NCBI RefSeq assembly: GCF_001424835.1
Contig: NZ_LMCQ01000012.1
Coordinates: 704,840 to 768,839 of the forward strand
DNA length: 64,000 nucleotides
Direction of reading: 5' to 3'
Source: Variovorax sp. Root318D1
Lineage (GTDB): Bacteria; Pseudomonadota; Gammaproteobacteria; Burkholderiales; Burkholderiaceae_C
In this document: positions 28,441 to 38,372 of the stretch, one piece after another
Numbering within the stretch: the stretch's first letter is position 1
How the letters are laid out: the number at the start of each line of letters is the position of its first letter
Translations under genes and position numbers: made by a program
Notes under the pieces: model-generated
Databases searched by the model: none
What the model saw: only the letters and a program-made list of their open reading frames with translations
What the model was told of the DNA's origin: nothing

Positions 28441-29217
28441 TTGAAGGATTCCCCGCAGCTTTCGATACATCCCAGCCTGAAGGGACGCACCGTCTTCGTC
28501 ACCGGCGGCGGCAGCGGCATTGGCGCGGCCATTGTGGCGGCCTTTGCCGCGCAGGGCGCACGCGTGGCGTTCGTCGACATTGCCGAAAGCGCCAGCGCCA
28601 CTCTCGCGCAGCAGATCGCCGAGCAGGGCCTTGCGGCGCCGTGGTGGCGCACCTGCGACGTGCGCGACATCGGCGCGCTGCAGAAGGCCATCGACGACGC
28701 GGCCGCCGAGCTTGGCGACTTCGCCGTGCTGGTCAACAACGTGGCGAGCGACGACCGCCACACGCTCGAATCGGTCACGCCCGACTATTACGACAACCGC
28801 ATGGCCATCAACGAACGGCCCGCCCTGTTCGCCATCCAGTCGGTGGTGCCGGGCATGCGGCGCCTGGGCTTCGGTTCGGTCGTCAACCTGGGTTCGACGG
28901 GTTGGCAGACCAAGGGCTCGGGCTACCCTTGCTATGCCATTGCGAAGTCATCGGTCAATGGCCTCACGCGCGGCCTGGCCGTGGAGTTGGGCAAGGACCG
29001 CATCCGCATCAACACCGTATCGCCGGGCTGGGTGATGACCGACCGGCAGGTGAAGCTCTGGCTCGACGACGAGGGCGAGCAGTCGCTCAAGCGCAACCAG
29101 TGCCTGCCCGACAAGCTCCTGCCGGAAGACATTGCGCGCATGGTGCTGTTCCTCGCGTCGGACGACGCCAAGATGTGCACCGCGCAAGAGTTCACGGTGG
29201 ACGCGGGCTGGACCTGA
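28441..29217 (+). CDS. SDR-family sugar 1-dehydrogenase
   Basis: The 258-residue protein is a classical short-chain dehydrogenase: TGGGSGIG cofactor loop, NNVASDD strand, a Ser in NLGSTGWQ and the catalytic YAIAK pair. An Asp at the end of the second strand (FVDIAE) suggests NAD preference. Next to mutarotase, lactonase, aldonate dehydratase and semialdehyde dehydrogenase genes, it most likely oxidises an aldopentose such as L-arabinose to its lactone. The start is TTG with GGAG upstream; no in-frame ATG fits. It ends directly against the stop of the convergent LysR gene. Confidence 0.88.
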   Translation: MKDSPQLSIHPSLKGRTVFVTGGGSGIGAAIVAAFAAQGARVAFVDIAESASATLAQQIAEQGLAAPWWRTCDVRDIGALQKAIDDAAAELGDFAVLVNNVASDDRHTLESVTPDYYDNRMAINERPALFAIQSVVPGMRRLGFGSVVNLGSTGWQTKGSGYPCYAIAKSSVNGLTRGLAVELGKDRIRINTVSPGWVMTDRQVKLWLDDEGEQSLKRNQCLPDKLLPEDIARMVLFLASDDAKMCTAQEFTVDAGWT

Positions 29218-30177
29218 TCAGTCCATCTCGAGTTTGCGTCCGTAGACGCTGAGGCTCGCGGTCTTCAGCGCCTTCATCATCACCTTCGCGGCCGGCGACG
29301 GCAGCCGGTCGGTGCGGGTGATGATGCCGAAGGCGTCCATGTGGCAGGGCATGTCCAGCGGCAGCAGCGACACGATGCCGTGCGCGGCGTAGTAGCGCGC
29401 CACGTCGGAGGCGAGCACGGCCACCATGTCGCTCTGCTGCAGCATGCGCGTGATGAAGAGCAGGGCCGAGCTTTCGATGATGTTGTTCGGCGGCACCAGG
29501 CCTTCTTCCTGGAACATCAGCTCGAAGCGGTGGCGCAGCACGCTGCCCGCCGGCGGCACGATCCAGCCGGCGCCCACCACGTCCCGCAGCGTGAGGCCGC
29601 TCACGCCCAGGAGCGGATGGCCGGGGCGCACCAGCGCGCACACCGGCTCCTCGGCCAGCGCTTCGTAGCGAAGCTGCGACTTGTCGTGTTCGGCGAAAAG
29701 CCGCGCCACCAGGATGTCGAGCTTGCCCTGTTCGAGCCGCTCGATCAGCACCGCGCTGGTCTCGATCTCCAGCGACACGCGCAGGTCGGGCTGCTCGCGC
29801 TTCACCATCGCCACCGCCGGCGGCATCAGCGTGAGGCCGGGCGCGGTGATGGCGCCCACGCCCACCTGGCCGAAGCGGCCCGCTTTCAGCGCGGTGAGCT
29901 CGTCGTGCGCCTGGTTCAGGCTGGCCAGCGCCACGCGGGCATGGCGAATCATGGTTTCGCCGTACCAGGTGGGGCGCATGCCGCGCGGCAGCCGGTCGAA
30001 CAGCGGCACCTCCAGCACGTCTTCCAGGTCTTTCAGCAGCTTGGAGGCGGCGGGCTGGGTCATGTTGAGCACCTGCGCCGCGCGGTGGATGTTGCCTTCC
30101 TCCGCCAAGGCCACCAGCAAAAGCAGCTGCCGGGTCTTGAGGCGGGCCCGGATGAACCAGTGGTTGTAGTTGGTCAT
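29218..30177 (-). CDS. LysR-family regulator of the sugar locus (GbpR-like)
   Basis: The 319-residue protein has an N-terminal winged HTH (about 12-70; LLVALAEEGNIHRAAQVLNMTQPAASKLLKDLE) and a two-lobe effector domain. The long N-terminal lead and context fit the GbpR group, which controls ChvE-type sugar-binding protein and importer genes in alpha- and betaproteobacteria. It is divergent from the semialdehyde dehydrogenase gene that opens the importer operon, the usual arrangement for a LysR protein acting on that promoter. The likely inducer is a sugar or pathway intermediate. Confidence 0.9.
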   Translation of the reverse strand: MTNYNHWFIRARLKTRQLLLLVALAEEGNIHRAAQVLNMTQPAASKLLKDLEDVLEVPLFDRLPRGMRPTWYGETMIRHARVALASLNQAHDELTALKAGRFGQVGVGAITAPGLTLMPPAVAMVKREQPDLRVSLEIETSAVLIERLEQGKLDILVARLFAEHDKSQLRYEALAEEPVCALVRPGHPLLGVSGLTLRDVVGAGWIVPPAGSVLRHRFELMFQEEGLVPPNNIIESSALLFITRMLQQSDMVAVLASDVARYYAAHGIVSLLPLDMPCHMDAFGIITRTDRLPSPAAKVMMKALKTASLSVYGRKLEMD

Positions 30178-30329
30178 GTCTCGTGATTTGTTAGAGCTTT
30201 GGGCTCAGAGGGTTTTCCAGAATCCGGCGATTGATATGCATTTTGTCGAAAAAATGATTGGATCGATATCAATTCTGTTCCTAGACTCGCCGCACTTCCG
30301 AAAAACCAGAGACAAAGGTCGGCGCAGCG
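30178..30329. promoter_or_regulatory. Divergent LysR/importer-operon promoter region
   Basis: This 152-base AT-richer gap separates the LysR gene from the dehydrogenase-importer operon. It holds inverted elements ATTGATAT (30230-30237) and ATATCAAT (30266-30273), whose TTGAT core recurs in the lactonase/SDR intergenic sites. The spacing differs from those sites. It is the expected place for the LysR protein to bind. Confidence 0.45.
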
Positions 30330-31781
30330 GTGATTCACGGCGAGATCCATCAGAACGTGCGGCAATACATCAACGGCCGCTGGGAAACCAGCGCGACCAC
30401 TGGTGTGAGCGCCAATCCTTCGGACACCAGCGAAGTGGTGGCCGAATACGCACGTGCCGATCGACGCCAGGTCGAATCCGCGATCCGCGCGGCGGCCGAC
30501 GCCTTTCCGCACTGGAGCCACAGCACGCCGCAGCGCCGGGCCGACGTGCTCGACCGCATCGGCACCGAGCTTTTGGCACGCAAGGACGAGCTGGGCCTGC
30601 TGCTGGCGCGTGAAGTCGGCAAGACGCTGCCCGAGGCTGTGGCCGAGGCCACGCGCGCCGGGCAAACATTCAAGTTCTTTGCGGGCGAGGCCATGCGCGG
30701 CGGCGGCGAGAACATGGCGTCGCTCCGTGCTGGCGTGCAGGTCGACGTCACGCGCGAGCCGGTCGGCGTGGCTGGACTCATCACGCCGTGGAACTCCCCG
30801 CTGGCCGTGCCGGCGACCAAGATTGCACCCGCTCTGGCTCATGGCAACAGCGTGGTGTTCAAGCCCGCCGAACTGGTGCCGGCCTGCGGCTGGACGCTGG
30901 CCGAAATCATCAGCCGCGCCGCGCTGCCTGCGGGCGTGTTCAACCTCGTGATGGGCAGCGGCCGCGAGGCCGGCCAGGCGCTGGTCGACAGCCCACTGGT
31001 CGATGCGGTGAGCTTCACCGGATCGGCCCGCAACGGCGAACGCATTCTCCAGACAGCCGCCGCGCGCCGCGCCAAGGTGCAGCTCGAGATGGGCGGCAAG
31101 AACGCGCTGGTGGTGCTGGCCGATGCCGACATCGACCACGCGGTCGACTGCGCGGTGCAAGGTGCCTACTTTTCCAACGGCCAGCGCTGCACGGCGTCGA
31201 GCCGGCTCATCGTCGAGGCCGCCGTGCACGATGTGTTCGTGTCGCGGCTTCGCGACCGGCTCAAGGCGTTGAAGATCGGCCACGCGCTCGAACGCGGAAT
31301 CGACATCGGGCCACTGGTCGACGAAGACCGGCTGGCGCGCAGCCTGGCCTGGGTTGGCATTGCGCGCGAAGAAGGCGCCGAGCATGTGTGGGGCGGCGAG
31401 CCGCTCAAGCGTGCCACGGCCGGCCACTACATGAGCCCGGCACTCTTCCTGGCCCAGCCCGGGCACCGCATCGCGCGCGAGGAAATCTTCGGCCCGCTGG
31501 CCTGCGTGCTGCGCGCCGCCGACTACGACGAGGCGCTGGCGCTGTGCAACGACACGCCCTCGGGCCTGTGCGCGGGCATCTGCACCAACTCGCTCAAGCA
31601 TGCGATGCATTTCAGGAGGCATGCCGAGGTCGGCATGACGATGGTCAATCTGCCGACCGCGGGCGTGGACTTCCACGTGCCCTTTGGCGGCCGCAAGGGG
31701 TCGGGCTACGGGCCGCGCGAACAAGGGCGCCACGCCGCGGAGTTCTACACGACGGTCAAGACCGGCTACATGCTGGCCTGA
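30330..31781 (+). CDS. NAD(P)+ aldehyde dehydrogenase, probable 2-ketoglutarate semialdehyde dehydrogenase
   Basis: The 483-residue protein has the full aldehyde dehydrogenase superfamily layout: LITPWNSPLAVPATK cofactor site, FTGSARNGERI, general-base Glu253 in LEMGGKN and nucleophile Cys287 in GQRCTAS. Its length and the gene neighbourhood fit the alpha-ketoglutaric semialdehyde dehydrogenases that finish the non-phosphorylative L-arabinose/D-xylose route by making 2-oxoglutarate. The start is GTG. It is the first gene of a long co-directional run of transporter and dehydratase genes and is divergent from the LysR gene. Confidence 0.9.
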   Translation: MIHGEIHQNVRQYINGRWETSATTGVSANPSDTSEVVAEYARADRRQVESAIRAAADAFPHWSHSTPQRRADVLDRIGTELLARKDELGLLLAREVGKTLPEAVAEATRAGQTFKFFAGEAMRGGGENMASLRAGVQVDVTREPVGVAGLITPWNSPLAVPATKIAPALAHGNSVVFKPAELVPACGWTLAEIISRAALPAGVFNLVMGSGREAGQALVDSPLVDAVSFTGSARNGERILQTAAARRAKVQLEMGGKNALVVLADADIDHAVDCAVQGAYFSNGQRCTASSRLIVEAAVHDVFVSRLRDRLKALKIGHALERGIDIGPLVDEDRLARSLAWVGIAREEGAEHVWGGEPLKRATAGHYMSPALFLAQPGHRIAREEIFGPLACVLRAADYDEALALCNDTPSGLCAGICTNSLKHAMHFRRHAEVGMTMVNLPTAGVDFHVPFGGRKGSGYGPREQGRHAAEFYTTVKTGYMLA

Positions 31782-31835
31782 CCACCACGGACGGTTTTCA
31801 TCAGCAAGCAAACAGAGAAAGAAGGAGACATTCCC

Positions 31836-32801
31836 ATGAAACTCAATCGCCGCACCCTCAACATCGCACTCGCCGCTGCCTCGCTGGGCAGTCTCTTGCC
31901 GGCCACCGCGCTGGCGCAGAAGAAGATCGTGCTGGGCTTCAGCCAGGTCGGGGCCGAGAGCGAATGGCGCACCGCCAACACCGAGTCGATCAAGTCTTCC
32001 GCCAAGGAGGCGGGCATCGAGCTCAAGTTCTCCGATGCGCAGCAGAAACAAGAGAACCAGATCAAGGCGATCCGCTCGTTCATTGCGCAGAAGGTCGACG
32101 TGATTGCCTTCTCGCCGGTGGTCGAATCGGGCTGGGAAACGGTGCTGCGCGAAGCCAAGGCCGCGAAGATCCCGGTGGTGCTGACCGACCGTTCCGTCAA
32201 CACCAAGGACGATTCGCTCTACGTGACCTTCATGGGCTCCGACTTTGTCGAGGAGGGCCGCAAGGCGGGCCGCTGGCTGGTCGAAAAGATGAAGGACCAG
32301 AAGGCGGACGTGAACATCGTTGAGCTGCAGGGCACCGTGGGCTCGGCACCGGCCATCGACCGCAAGAAGGGCTTCGAGGAAATCATCAAGGCCGATCCCA
32401 AGTTCAAGATCGTTCGCTCGCAGACCGGCGACTTCACGCGCGCCAAGGGCAAGGAAGTCATGGAAGCCTTCCTGAAGGCCGAAGGCAAGAAGATCAACGT
32501 GCTGTACGCGCACAACGACGACATGGCCATCGGCGCCATCCAGGCCATCGAGGAAGCAGGCTTGAAGCCAGCCAAGGACATCACGATCATCTCGATCGAC
32601 GCCGTGAAGGGCGCCTTCGAAGCCATGATCGCCGGCAAGCTCAACGTGTCGGTGGAATGCAGCCCGCTGCTCGGGCCCCAGCTGATGAGCGCCGTGAAAG
32701 ACATCAAGGCCGGCAAGGCGCTGCCCAAGCGCATCGTGACCGAAGAGACGATCTTCCCGATGGAAGTCGCCGCCAAGGAATTCCCGAATCGAAAGTATTG
32801 A
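31836..32801 (+). CDS. ytfQ: Sugar ABC transporter substrate-binding protein, YtfQ type
   Basis: The 321-residue protein has a cleavable signal peptide (cleavage likely after ALAQ, about residue 28) and the periplasmic-binding type I fold (Peripla_BP_4). Stretches such as [45 protein letters not shown] and [19 protein letters not shown] are close to YtfQ, the galactofuranose-binding protein. GAAGGAG precedes the ATG. Its expected partners, the YtfR-, YtfT- and YjfF-type genes, lie more than 3.8 kb downstream, separated by a complete ChvE-type importer. Confidence 0.92.
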   Translation: MKLNRRTLNIALAAASLGSLLPATALAQKKIVLGFSQVGAESEWRTANTESIKSSAKEAGIELKFSDAQQKQENQIKAIRSFIAQKVDVIAFSPVVESGWETVLREAKAAKIPVVLTDRSVNTKDDSLYVTFMGSDFVEEGRKAGRWLVEKMKDQKADVNIVELQGTVGSAPAIDRKKGFEEIIKADPKFKIVRSQTGDFTRAKGKEVMEAFLKAEGKKINVLYAHNDDMAIGAIQAIEEAGLKPAKDITIISIDAVKGAFEAMIAGKLNVSVECSPLLGPQLMSAVKDIKAGKALPKRIVTEETIFPMEVAAKEFPNRKY

Positions 32802-32826
32802 GCTCTCTCCAACAACGGATCGCACC

Positions 32827-33897
32827 ATGAAACGCAACTTCCTCAAGGCCTCTCTCGCAGGCATCGCACTGGCCATCGTCGGCATCGCGCCGCTCGCGCA
32901 CGCGCAGGACAAGGGTCCGATCGCCATCTCGATGCCCACCAAGTCGTCGGCGCGCTGGATCGCCGACGGCGCCAACATGGTCAAGTACTTCAAGGAAAAG
33001 GGCTACAAGACCGACCTGCAGTACGCCGACGACGACATTCCGAACCAGCTCGCGCAGATCGAGAACATGGTCACCAAGGGTTCGAAGGTGCTGGTCATCG
33101 CGGCCATCGACGGCACCACACTGTCCGACGTGCTGCAGAAGGCGGCCGACAAGGGCGTGAAGGTCATCGCGTACGACCGGCTCATCAAGGGCTCGAAGAA
33201 TGTCGACTACTACGCCACCTTCGACAACTTCCAGGTCGGCGTGCTGCAGGCGCAGTCGATCGAGGCGGCGCTTGGGCTGAAGAATGGCAAGGGTCCGTTC
33301 AACATCGAGCTGTTCGGCGGCTCGCCCGACGACAACAACGCCTTCTTCTTCTACAACGGCGCCATGTCGGTGCTGGACCCGTACATCAAGAGTGGCAAGC
33401 TGGTGGTGCGCAGCAAGCAGATGGGCATGGACAAGGTCGGCACGCTGCGCTGGGACGGCGCGGTGGCGCAAGCCCGCATGGACAACCTGCTGTCGGCCTA
33501 TTACTCCAAGGACCGCGTCGATGCCGTGCTGTCGCCGTACGACGGACTGTCGATCGGCATCCTGTCGTCGCTCAAGGGCGTGGGCTACGGCTCGGCTTCG
33601 CAGCCGATGCCGGTGGTGTCGGGCCAGGATGCGGAGATTCCTTCGGTCAAGTCGATCCTGCGCAAGGAACAGGCCTCGACCGTGTTCAAGGACACGCGTG
33701 AGCTGGCCAAGGTCACGGTGGCCATGGTGGACGCCATGCTGTCGGGCAAGACGCCCGAGGTGAACGACACCAAGACGTACAACAACGGCGTCAAGGTGGT
33801 GCCCTCGTACCTGCTCAAGCCCGTGAGCGTGGACGGCGGCAACTGGAAGCAGGTGCTGGTCGACAGCGGCTACTACAAGGAAAGCCAGGTCAAGTGA
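32827..33897 (+). CDS. chvE: Sugar-binding protein of ABC importer, ChvE type
   Basis: The 356-residue protein has a signal peptide (cleavage likely after AHAQ, about residue 27) and a Peripla_BP fold resembling ChvE/multiple-monosaccharide-binding proteins: [64 protein letters not shown] and [15 protein letters not shown]. ChvE-type proteins bind aldoses such as glucose, galactose, arabinose and xylose and deliver them to GguA/GguB. The GguA-type gene overlaps its stop by four bases, so the two are coupled. Confidence 0.92.
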   Translation: MKRNFLKASLAGIALAIVGIAPLAHAQDKGPIAISMPTKSSARWIADGANMVKYFKEKGYKTDLQYADDDIPNQLAQIENMVTKGSKVLVIAAIDGTTLSDVLQKAADKGVKVIAYDRLIKGSKNVDYYATFDNFQVGVLQAQSIEAALGLKNGKGPFNIELFGGSPDDNNAFFFYNGAMSVLDPYIKSGKLVVRSKQMGMDKVGTLRWDGAVAQARMDNLLSAYYSKDRVDAVLSPYDGLSIGILSSLKGVGYGSASQPMPVVSGQDAEIPSVKSILRKEQASTVFKDTRELAKVTVAMVDAMLSGKTPEVNDTKTYNNGVKVVPSYLLKPVSVDGGNWKQVLVDSGYYKESQVK

Positions 33898-35462
33898 GCA
33901 TGGCAATGGCGGCAGCGGATTTACGCATCCTGGAGATGCGCGGCATCACCAAGACGTTTCCCGGCGTGAAGGCGCTGAGTGACGTCAACCTGGCGGTGCG
34001 CGCGGGCGAGATCCACGCGGTGGTCGGCGAGAACGGCGCGGGCAAGTCGACGCTCATGAAGGTTCTGAGCGGCGTCTATCCGTGCGATTCGTACACCGGC
34101 GAGATCCACTTCGAGGGCGAGCTGCGCCGCTTCAGGAGCATTGCCGACAGCGAGAAGCTCGGCATCATCATCATCCACCAGGAGCTGGCGCTGGTGCCGC
34201 TGCTGTCCATTGCCGAGAACATCTTTCTCGGCAACGAGATTGCACGTGGCGGCGTGATCGACTGGTTTGCCGCCTATGCGAAGACCCGCGACCTGCTGGC
34301 CAAGGTGGGCCTCAAGGAGCCCCCCACCACGCTCGTGACCGACCTGGGCGTGGGCAAGCAGCAGCTGGTGGAGATTGCCAAGGCGCTGGCAAAGGAAGTC
34401 AAGCTGCTGATCCTGGACGAGCCCACCGCCAGCCTCAACGAGAACGACAGCGACGCCTTGCTGATGCTGCTGCTCGAGCTGAAGCGGCAGGGCATCGCGT
34501 CGATCCTGATCTCGCACAAGCTCAACGAGATTGCCAAGGTGGCCGATTCGATCACCGTGCTGCGCGACGGCGCGACGGTGGAGACGATGGACTGCCGCAA
34601 CCAGCCGATCAGTGAGGACCGCATCATCCGCGGCATGGTCGGCCGCGACATGGCGCACCGCTATCCGCAGCGCCATCCGAAGATCGGCGAGACTGTGTTC
34701 GAAGTGCGCGACTGGCGCGTGCACCACGCGCTGCATGCCGATCGCGAGCAGATCAAGGGCGTGAACCTGCATGTACGCCAAGGCGAAATCGTCGGCATCG
34801 CGGGCCTCATGGGCGCGGGGCGCACCGAGCTCGCAATGAGCGTGTTCGGAAAGTCCTACGGCCAGCGCATCAGCGGCACGGTGCTGATGCATGGCCAGCC
34901 GGTGGACGTAGGCACGGTGCGCAAGGCCATCGACCATGGCATTGCCTACGTCACCGAAGACCGCAAGGGTCTCGGGCTCGTGCTCGAGGAAGACATTCGC
35001 AAGAACGTGAGCCTGGCCAACCTGGAGGCGGTTTCCAAAGCCATGGTGATCGACGACGCGCGCGAATTCAAGGTGGCAGTCGATTACCGCAAGGCACTCA
35101 ACATCCGCTCTTCGGGCGTGGAACAGCTGGTGGTCAACCTGTCGGGCGGCAACCAGCAGAAGGTGGTGCTCAGCAAATGGCTCTTCACCAAGCCCGAACT
35201 ATTGATTCTTGACGAACCCACGCGCGGCATCGACGTGGGCGCCAAGTACGAGATCTACACCATCATCGACCAGCTCGCGAGCGAGGGCAAAGGCATTCTC
35301 ATGATTTCTTCCGAACTGCCGGAACTGCTCGGCATGTGCGACCGCATCTATGTGATGAACGAGGGCCGCTTCGTGGCCGAATTTACGGCAGCGGAGGCTT
35401 CGCAGGAACGCATCATGCACGCCATTGTGAGCGCGGGGAGTTCCGTTCATGTCGCAGCCTGA
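33894..35462 (+). CDS. gguA: Sugar ABC transporter ATPase, GguA/MmsA type
   Basis: The 522-residue protein holds two nucleotide-binding halves, as usual for monosaccharide CUT2 importers. The first has GENGAGKST, the [15 protein letters not shown] signature region and [10 protein letters not shown]. The second has a degenerate Walker A position (GLMGAGRTE) and [15 protein letters not shown] followed by [13 protein letters not shown]. This asymmetry is normal for the family. It powers uptake of the ChvE-bound sugar. I used the GTG overlapping the chvE stop; ATGs two and four codons in are alternatives. Its end overlaps the permease start by 14 bases. Confidence 0.93.
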   Translation: MSMAMAAADLRILEMRGITKTFPGVKALSDVNLAVRAGEIHAVVGENGAGKSTLMKVLSGVYPCDSYTGEIHFEGELRRFRSIADSEKLGIIIIHQELALVPLLSIAENIFLGNEIARGGVIDWFAAYAKTRDLLAKVGLKEPPTTLVTDLGVGKQQLVEIAKALAKEVKLLILDEPTASLNENDSDALLMLLLELKRQGIASILISHKLNEIAKVADSITVLRDGATVETMDCRNQPISEDRIIRGMVGRDMAHRYPQRHPKIGETVFEVRDWRVHHALHADREQIKGVNLHVRQGEIVGIAGLMGAGRTELAMSVFGKSYGQRISGTVLMHGQPVDVGTVRKAIDHGIAYVTEDRKGLGLVLEEDIRKNVSLANLEAVSKAMVIDDAREFKVAVDYRKALNIRSSGVEQLVVNLSGGNQQKVVLSKWLFTKPELLILDEPTRGIDVGAKYEIYTIIDQLASEGKGILMISSELPELLGMCDRIYVMNEGRFVAEFTAAEASQERIMHAIVSAGSSVHVAA

Positions 35463-36666
35463 AGTCAACGCGGCAGTGAACGCCGCCGTCCCCATCTCGG
35501 AGGCTGGCCCCAAGCTGCACGCCGGCTTCCTGAAGAACAACCTGCGCGAATACGGCATGCTGATCTCGCTGGTCGCGATCATGGTGCTGTTCCAGGTGCT
35601 GACCGACGGTACGCTGCTGCGGCCGCTGAACCTCACCAACCTGCTGCTGCAGAACAGCTACGTCGTCATCATGGCGCTCGGCATGCTGCTGGTGATCGTG
35701 GCGGGGCACATCGATTTGTCGGTGGGTTCGGTCTGCGGCTTCATCGGCGCACTGGCGGCGGTCCTGATGGTCGAGTACGAATGGCATTTCGTGCCCACGG
35801 CCATCATCAGCATTGCCGCCGGCGCGGTCATCGGCGCGGCGCAGGGCTGGTTTGTCGCATTCCGCAAGATCCCATCGTTCATCGTCACGCTCGCGGGCAT
35901 GCTGGTGTTCAAGGGGCTCACGCTGGCGCTGCTGGCGGGGCAGTCGGTGGGGCCGTTCCCGGTCGAGTTCCAGCGGCTGAGCTCGGGCTTCATTCCCGAT
36001 CCATTGGGCGGCGACACCTTGCGCACGACCTCGCTGGTGGTCGGCGCATTGGCCGCGGCGGCGCTGGTGTTCTTCAAGCTGCGCGGCCGGGCCAAGCTCG
36101 CGGCGCACGGCATGGAAACCGAGCCCTATGCGTTCTTCCTGGTGAAGAACCTGTTCTTCGCGGCCATCATCCTTTTCTTCAGCTACCTGCTCTCGACCTA
36201 CAAGGGCCTGCCGAACGTGTTGATCGTGATGGCGGTGTTGATCGTGGTGTACGACTTCGTCACCAACCGCACCACCATCGGCCGGCGCATCTATGCGCTG
36301 GGCGGCAACGAGAAGGCAGCGCGGCTGTCGGGCGTGAAGACGCAGCGGCTCGCCTTCCTGACCTTCGTGAACATGGGCGCCCTGGCCGCGCTCGCGGGGC
36401 TGGTGTTCGCAGCGCGGCTCAACACCGCCACGCCCAAGGCGGGCCTCGGCTTCGAGCTCGATGTGATCGCGGCCTGCTTTATCGGCGGCGCGTCGGCTTC
36501 AGGCGGCGTGGGCCGCGTGATGGGCGCGGTGATCGGCGCCTTCATCATGGGCGTGATGAACAACGGCATGTCGATCCTGGGCATCGGCATCGACTACCAG
36601 CAGGTCATCAAGGGCCTGGTGCTGCTGGCCGCTGTGTTCATCGACGTGTACAACAAGAACAAGTAA
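35449..36666 (+). CDS. gguB: Sugar ABC transporter permease, GguB type
   Basis: The 405-residue inner-membrane protein is a BPD_transp_2 permease of the larger GguB/XylH kind, with about ten to twelve hydrophobic spans. The EAA-like cytoplasmic loop is seen at [22 protein letters not shown], and [19 protein letters not shown] is the standard opening motif. It forms the channel for the ChvE-bound sugar together with GguA. Only this permease belongs to the ChvE system, whereas the YtfQ system has two. It is followed five bases later by the second ATPase gene. Confidence 0.93.
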   Translation: MSQPEVNAAVNAAVPISEAGPKLHAGFLKNNLREYGMLISLVAIMVLFQVLTDGTLLRPLNLTNLLLQNSYVVIMALGMLLVIVAGHIDLSVGSVCGFIGALAAVLMVEYEWHFVPTAIISIAAGAVIGAAQGWFVAFRKIPSFIVTLAGMLVFKGLTLALLAGQSVGPFPVEFQRLSSGFIPDPLGGDTLRTTSLVVGALAAAALVFFKLRGRAKLAAHGMETEPYAFFLVKNLFFAAIILFFSYLLSTYKGLPNVLIVMAVLIVVYDFVTNRTTIGRRIYALGGNEKAARLSGVKTQRLAFLTFVNMGALAALAGLVFAARLNTATPKAGLGFELDVIAACFIGGASASGGVGRVMGAVIGAFIMGVMNNGMSILGIGIDYQQVIKGLVLLAAVFIDVYNKNK

Positions 36667-36670
36667 GCGC

Positions 36671-38191
36671 ATGACGGGCGGCAGCATTTCACCCGTGCTC
36701 GAACTGCGGGGCATCCACAAGCAGTTTGGCGACATCCAGGTCCTGCGCGACGTGCAGCTGCGGCTCTACCCCGGCGAGATCCATGCGCTCATGGGGCAGA
36801 ACGGCGCGGGCAAGTCCACGCTGATCAAGGTGCTGACGGGCGTGCTGCCGTCGAGCGGCGGAGAGACATGGCTGGACGGAAAAACCATTCATCCGGCCTC
36901 GCCGCTCGAAGCGCAGAAGCTCGGCATCAGCACGGTCTACCAGGAGGTCAACCTGTGCCCGAACCTCTCGGTGGCCGAGAACGTGTTTGCGGGCCGCTAT
37001 CCGCGCTGCGGCGCGGCGCAGGGTTTTCGCATCGACTGGGCGGCCGTCAACCGCCGCGCCGAGGAATTGCTGGCGCGCATCGGGCTCGACATCGACGTGA
37101 CCCGGCTGCTGTCGAGCTATTCGGTGGCAGTGCAGCAGATGGTGGCGATTGCGCGTGCGCTCGGCGTGTCGTCGAAGGTGCTGATCCTCGACGAGCCGAC
37201 CTCGAGCCTTGACGACGACGAGGTGGAGAAGCTGTTCGAGGTGCTGCGGCGTCTGCGCGGCGAAGGGCTCGCCATTGTCTTCGTCACGCACTTTCTCAAT
37301 CAGATGTATGCGGTGTCGGATCGCATCACGGTGCTGCGCAACGGCAACTGGGTGGGCGAGTGGCGTGCCGCCGATCTTGGACCGCAGGCGCTGATCGCGG
37401 CAATGCTGGGGCGGGAGCTCGCGGCTCAGTCAGCGCGGCCTGCTGCGCTCCCTCAGCTCGACGAAACGGCGCAGGCGTTGCTGCAGGCAGAGGGCTTGGG
37501 GCAGGCCGGGCAGCTGCAGGCAACCGACTTGCGTGTGCGCGCCGGCGAGGTCGTCGGCATTGCGGGCCTGCTCGGCGCGGGGCGTACCGAACTTGCACGT
37601 CTGCTGTTCGGCCTGGAAACGCCCGACCGCGGTGTGCTGAAGATCGACGGCCGGACGGTCAGCTTTTCGAACCCCGCAGACGCAGTCCGCGAAGGGCTTG
37701 CCCTGTGCCCCGAAGAACGCAAGACCGACGGCATCGTGGCCGAGCTGTCCGTGCGCGAAAACATCGCGCTCGCACTGCAGGCGCGTCTCGGCACGCGGCG
37801 CTTCCTTTCGCATGCAGAGCAGACCGCGATGGCGGAACGCTTCGTCAAGTCGCTGGGCATCAAGACCGCGAGTGTGGAAACACCCATCGGCCTGCTCTCG
37901 GGCGGCAACCAGCAGAAGGCCATGATCGCGCGCTGGCTCGCGACCGAACCGCGCCTGTTGATCCTCGACGAGCCGACGCGCGGCATCGACGTGGCGGCCA
38001 AGCAGGAAATCATGGAAGAGATATTGCGGCTCGCACGCGCGGGCATGGCGGTGGTCTTCATTTCTTCTGAAATCAGCGAGGTGGTGCGCGTGGCGCACCG
38101 CATCGTGGTGTTGCGCGATCGCAAGAAGGTGGGCGAGCTGCCGGGCGGTTCGACCGAAGACGAGGTGTACGAAATGATTGCAGCAGCATGA
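36671..38191 (+). CDS. ytfR: Sugar ABC transporter ATPase, YtfR type
   Basis: The 506-residue protein is a second duplicated CUT2 ATPase. Half one shows GQNGAGKST, STVYQEVNLCPNLSVAENVF and LILDEPTSSLDDDE; half two shows [44 protein letters not shown] and [13 protein letters not shown]. The YQEVNLCPNLSVAENVF region is typical of the YtfR group. It would drive the YtfQ-bound sugar through the YtfT/YjfF permease pair encoded just downstream. A 180-base gap with an inverted pair of REP-like repeats separates it from ytfT. Confidence 0.92.
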   Translation: MTGGSISPVLELRGIHKQFGDIQVLRDVQLRLYPGEIHALMGQNGAGKSTLIKVLTGVLPSSGGETWLDGKTIHPASPLEAQKLGISTVYQEVNLCPNLSVAENVFAGRYPRCGAAQGFRIDWAAVNRRAEELLARIGLDIDVTRLLSSYSVAVQQMVAIARALGVSSKVLILDEPTSSLDDDEVEKLFEVLRRLRGEGLAIVFVTHFLNQMYAVSDRITVLRNGNWVGEWRAADLGPQALIAAMLGRELAAQSARPAALPQLDETAQALLQAEGLGQAGQLQATDLRVRAGEVVGIAGLLGAGRTELARLLFGLETPDRGVLKIDGRTVSFSNPADAVREGLALCPEERKTDGIVAELSVRENIALALQARLGTRRFLSHAEQTAMAERFVKSLGIKTASVETPIGLLSGGNQQKAMIARWLATEPRLLILDEPTRGIDVAAKQEIMEEILRLARAGMAVVFISSEISEVVRVAHRIVVLRDRKKVGELPGGSTEDEVYEMIAAA

Positions 38192-38217
38192 TGATGCACG
38201 CGCTGTCTCCGTGTTGT

Positions 38218-38255
38218 CCCCTCTCCCGCTTGCGGGAGAGGGCTAGGGTGAGGGG
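38218..38255 (+). repeat. REP-like palindromic repeat, copy 1
   Basis: A perfect 24-base palindrome at 38219-38242 (11-base arms CCCTCTCCCGC and GCGGGAGAGGG, TT centre) is followed by CTAGGGTGAGGGG. The same unit occurs inverted at 38296-38331 and again at 39505-39540. Elements of this type are scattered between genes in many proteobacterial genomes. Confidence 0.85.
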
Positions 38256-38295
38256 AGAGGCCTTCGACAAGCCACAGGCTTTTGCGTGGGCCGCA

Positions 38296-38331
38296 CCCTC
38301 ACCCCAACCCTCTCCCGCAAGCGGGAGAGGG
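38296..38331 (-). repeat. REP-like palindromic repeat, copy 2 (inverted)
   Basis: This is the opposite orientation of copy 1. A CCCTCACCCCAA tail leads into a perfect 24-base palindrome at 38308-38331 with an AA centre. With copy 1 it makes an inverted pair about 50 bases apart in the ytfR-ytfT gap. The pair could fold into a large mRNA stem that shifts expression between the two genes; that effect is inferred. Confidence 0.85.
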
Positions 38332-38372
38332 AGCAAGACCGATGCGTTGCGCTGTGTTCGATGGAGCCTGAC

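Noticed and set aside
30174..32993. Very long minus-strand open frame (about 940 codons) antisense to the semialdehyde dehydrogenase and YtfQ-type genes
   Set aside because: The plus-strand genes have clear family motifs and start signals. The antisense translation is rich in His, Arg and Gly without domain motifs, a common product of high GC at third codon positions.
38286..38372. Upstream extension of ytfT to an earlier ATG
   Set aside because: It would translate the REP-like repeat into a Pro/Thr/Arg-rich peptide. The later ATG has GGAG spacing and begins directly before the normal permease N-terminus.
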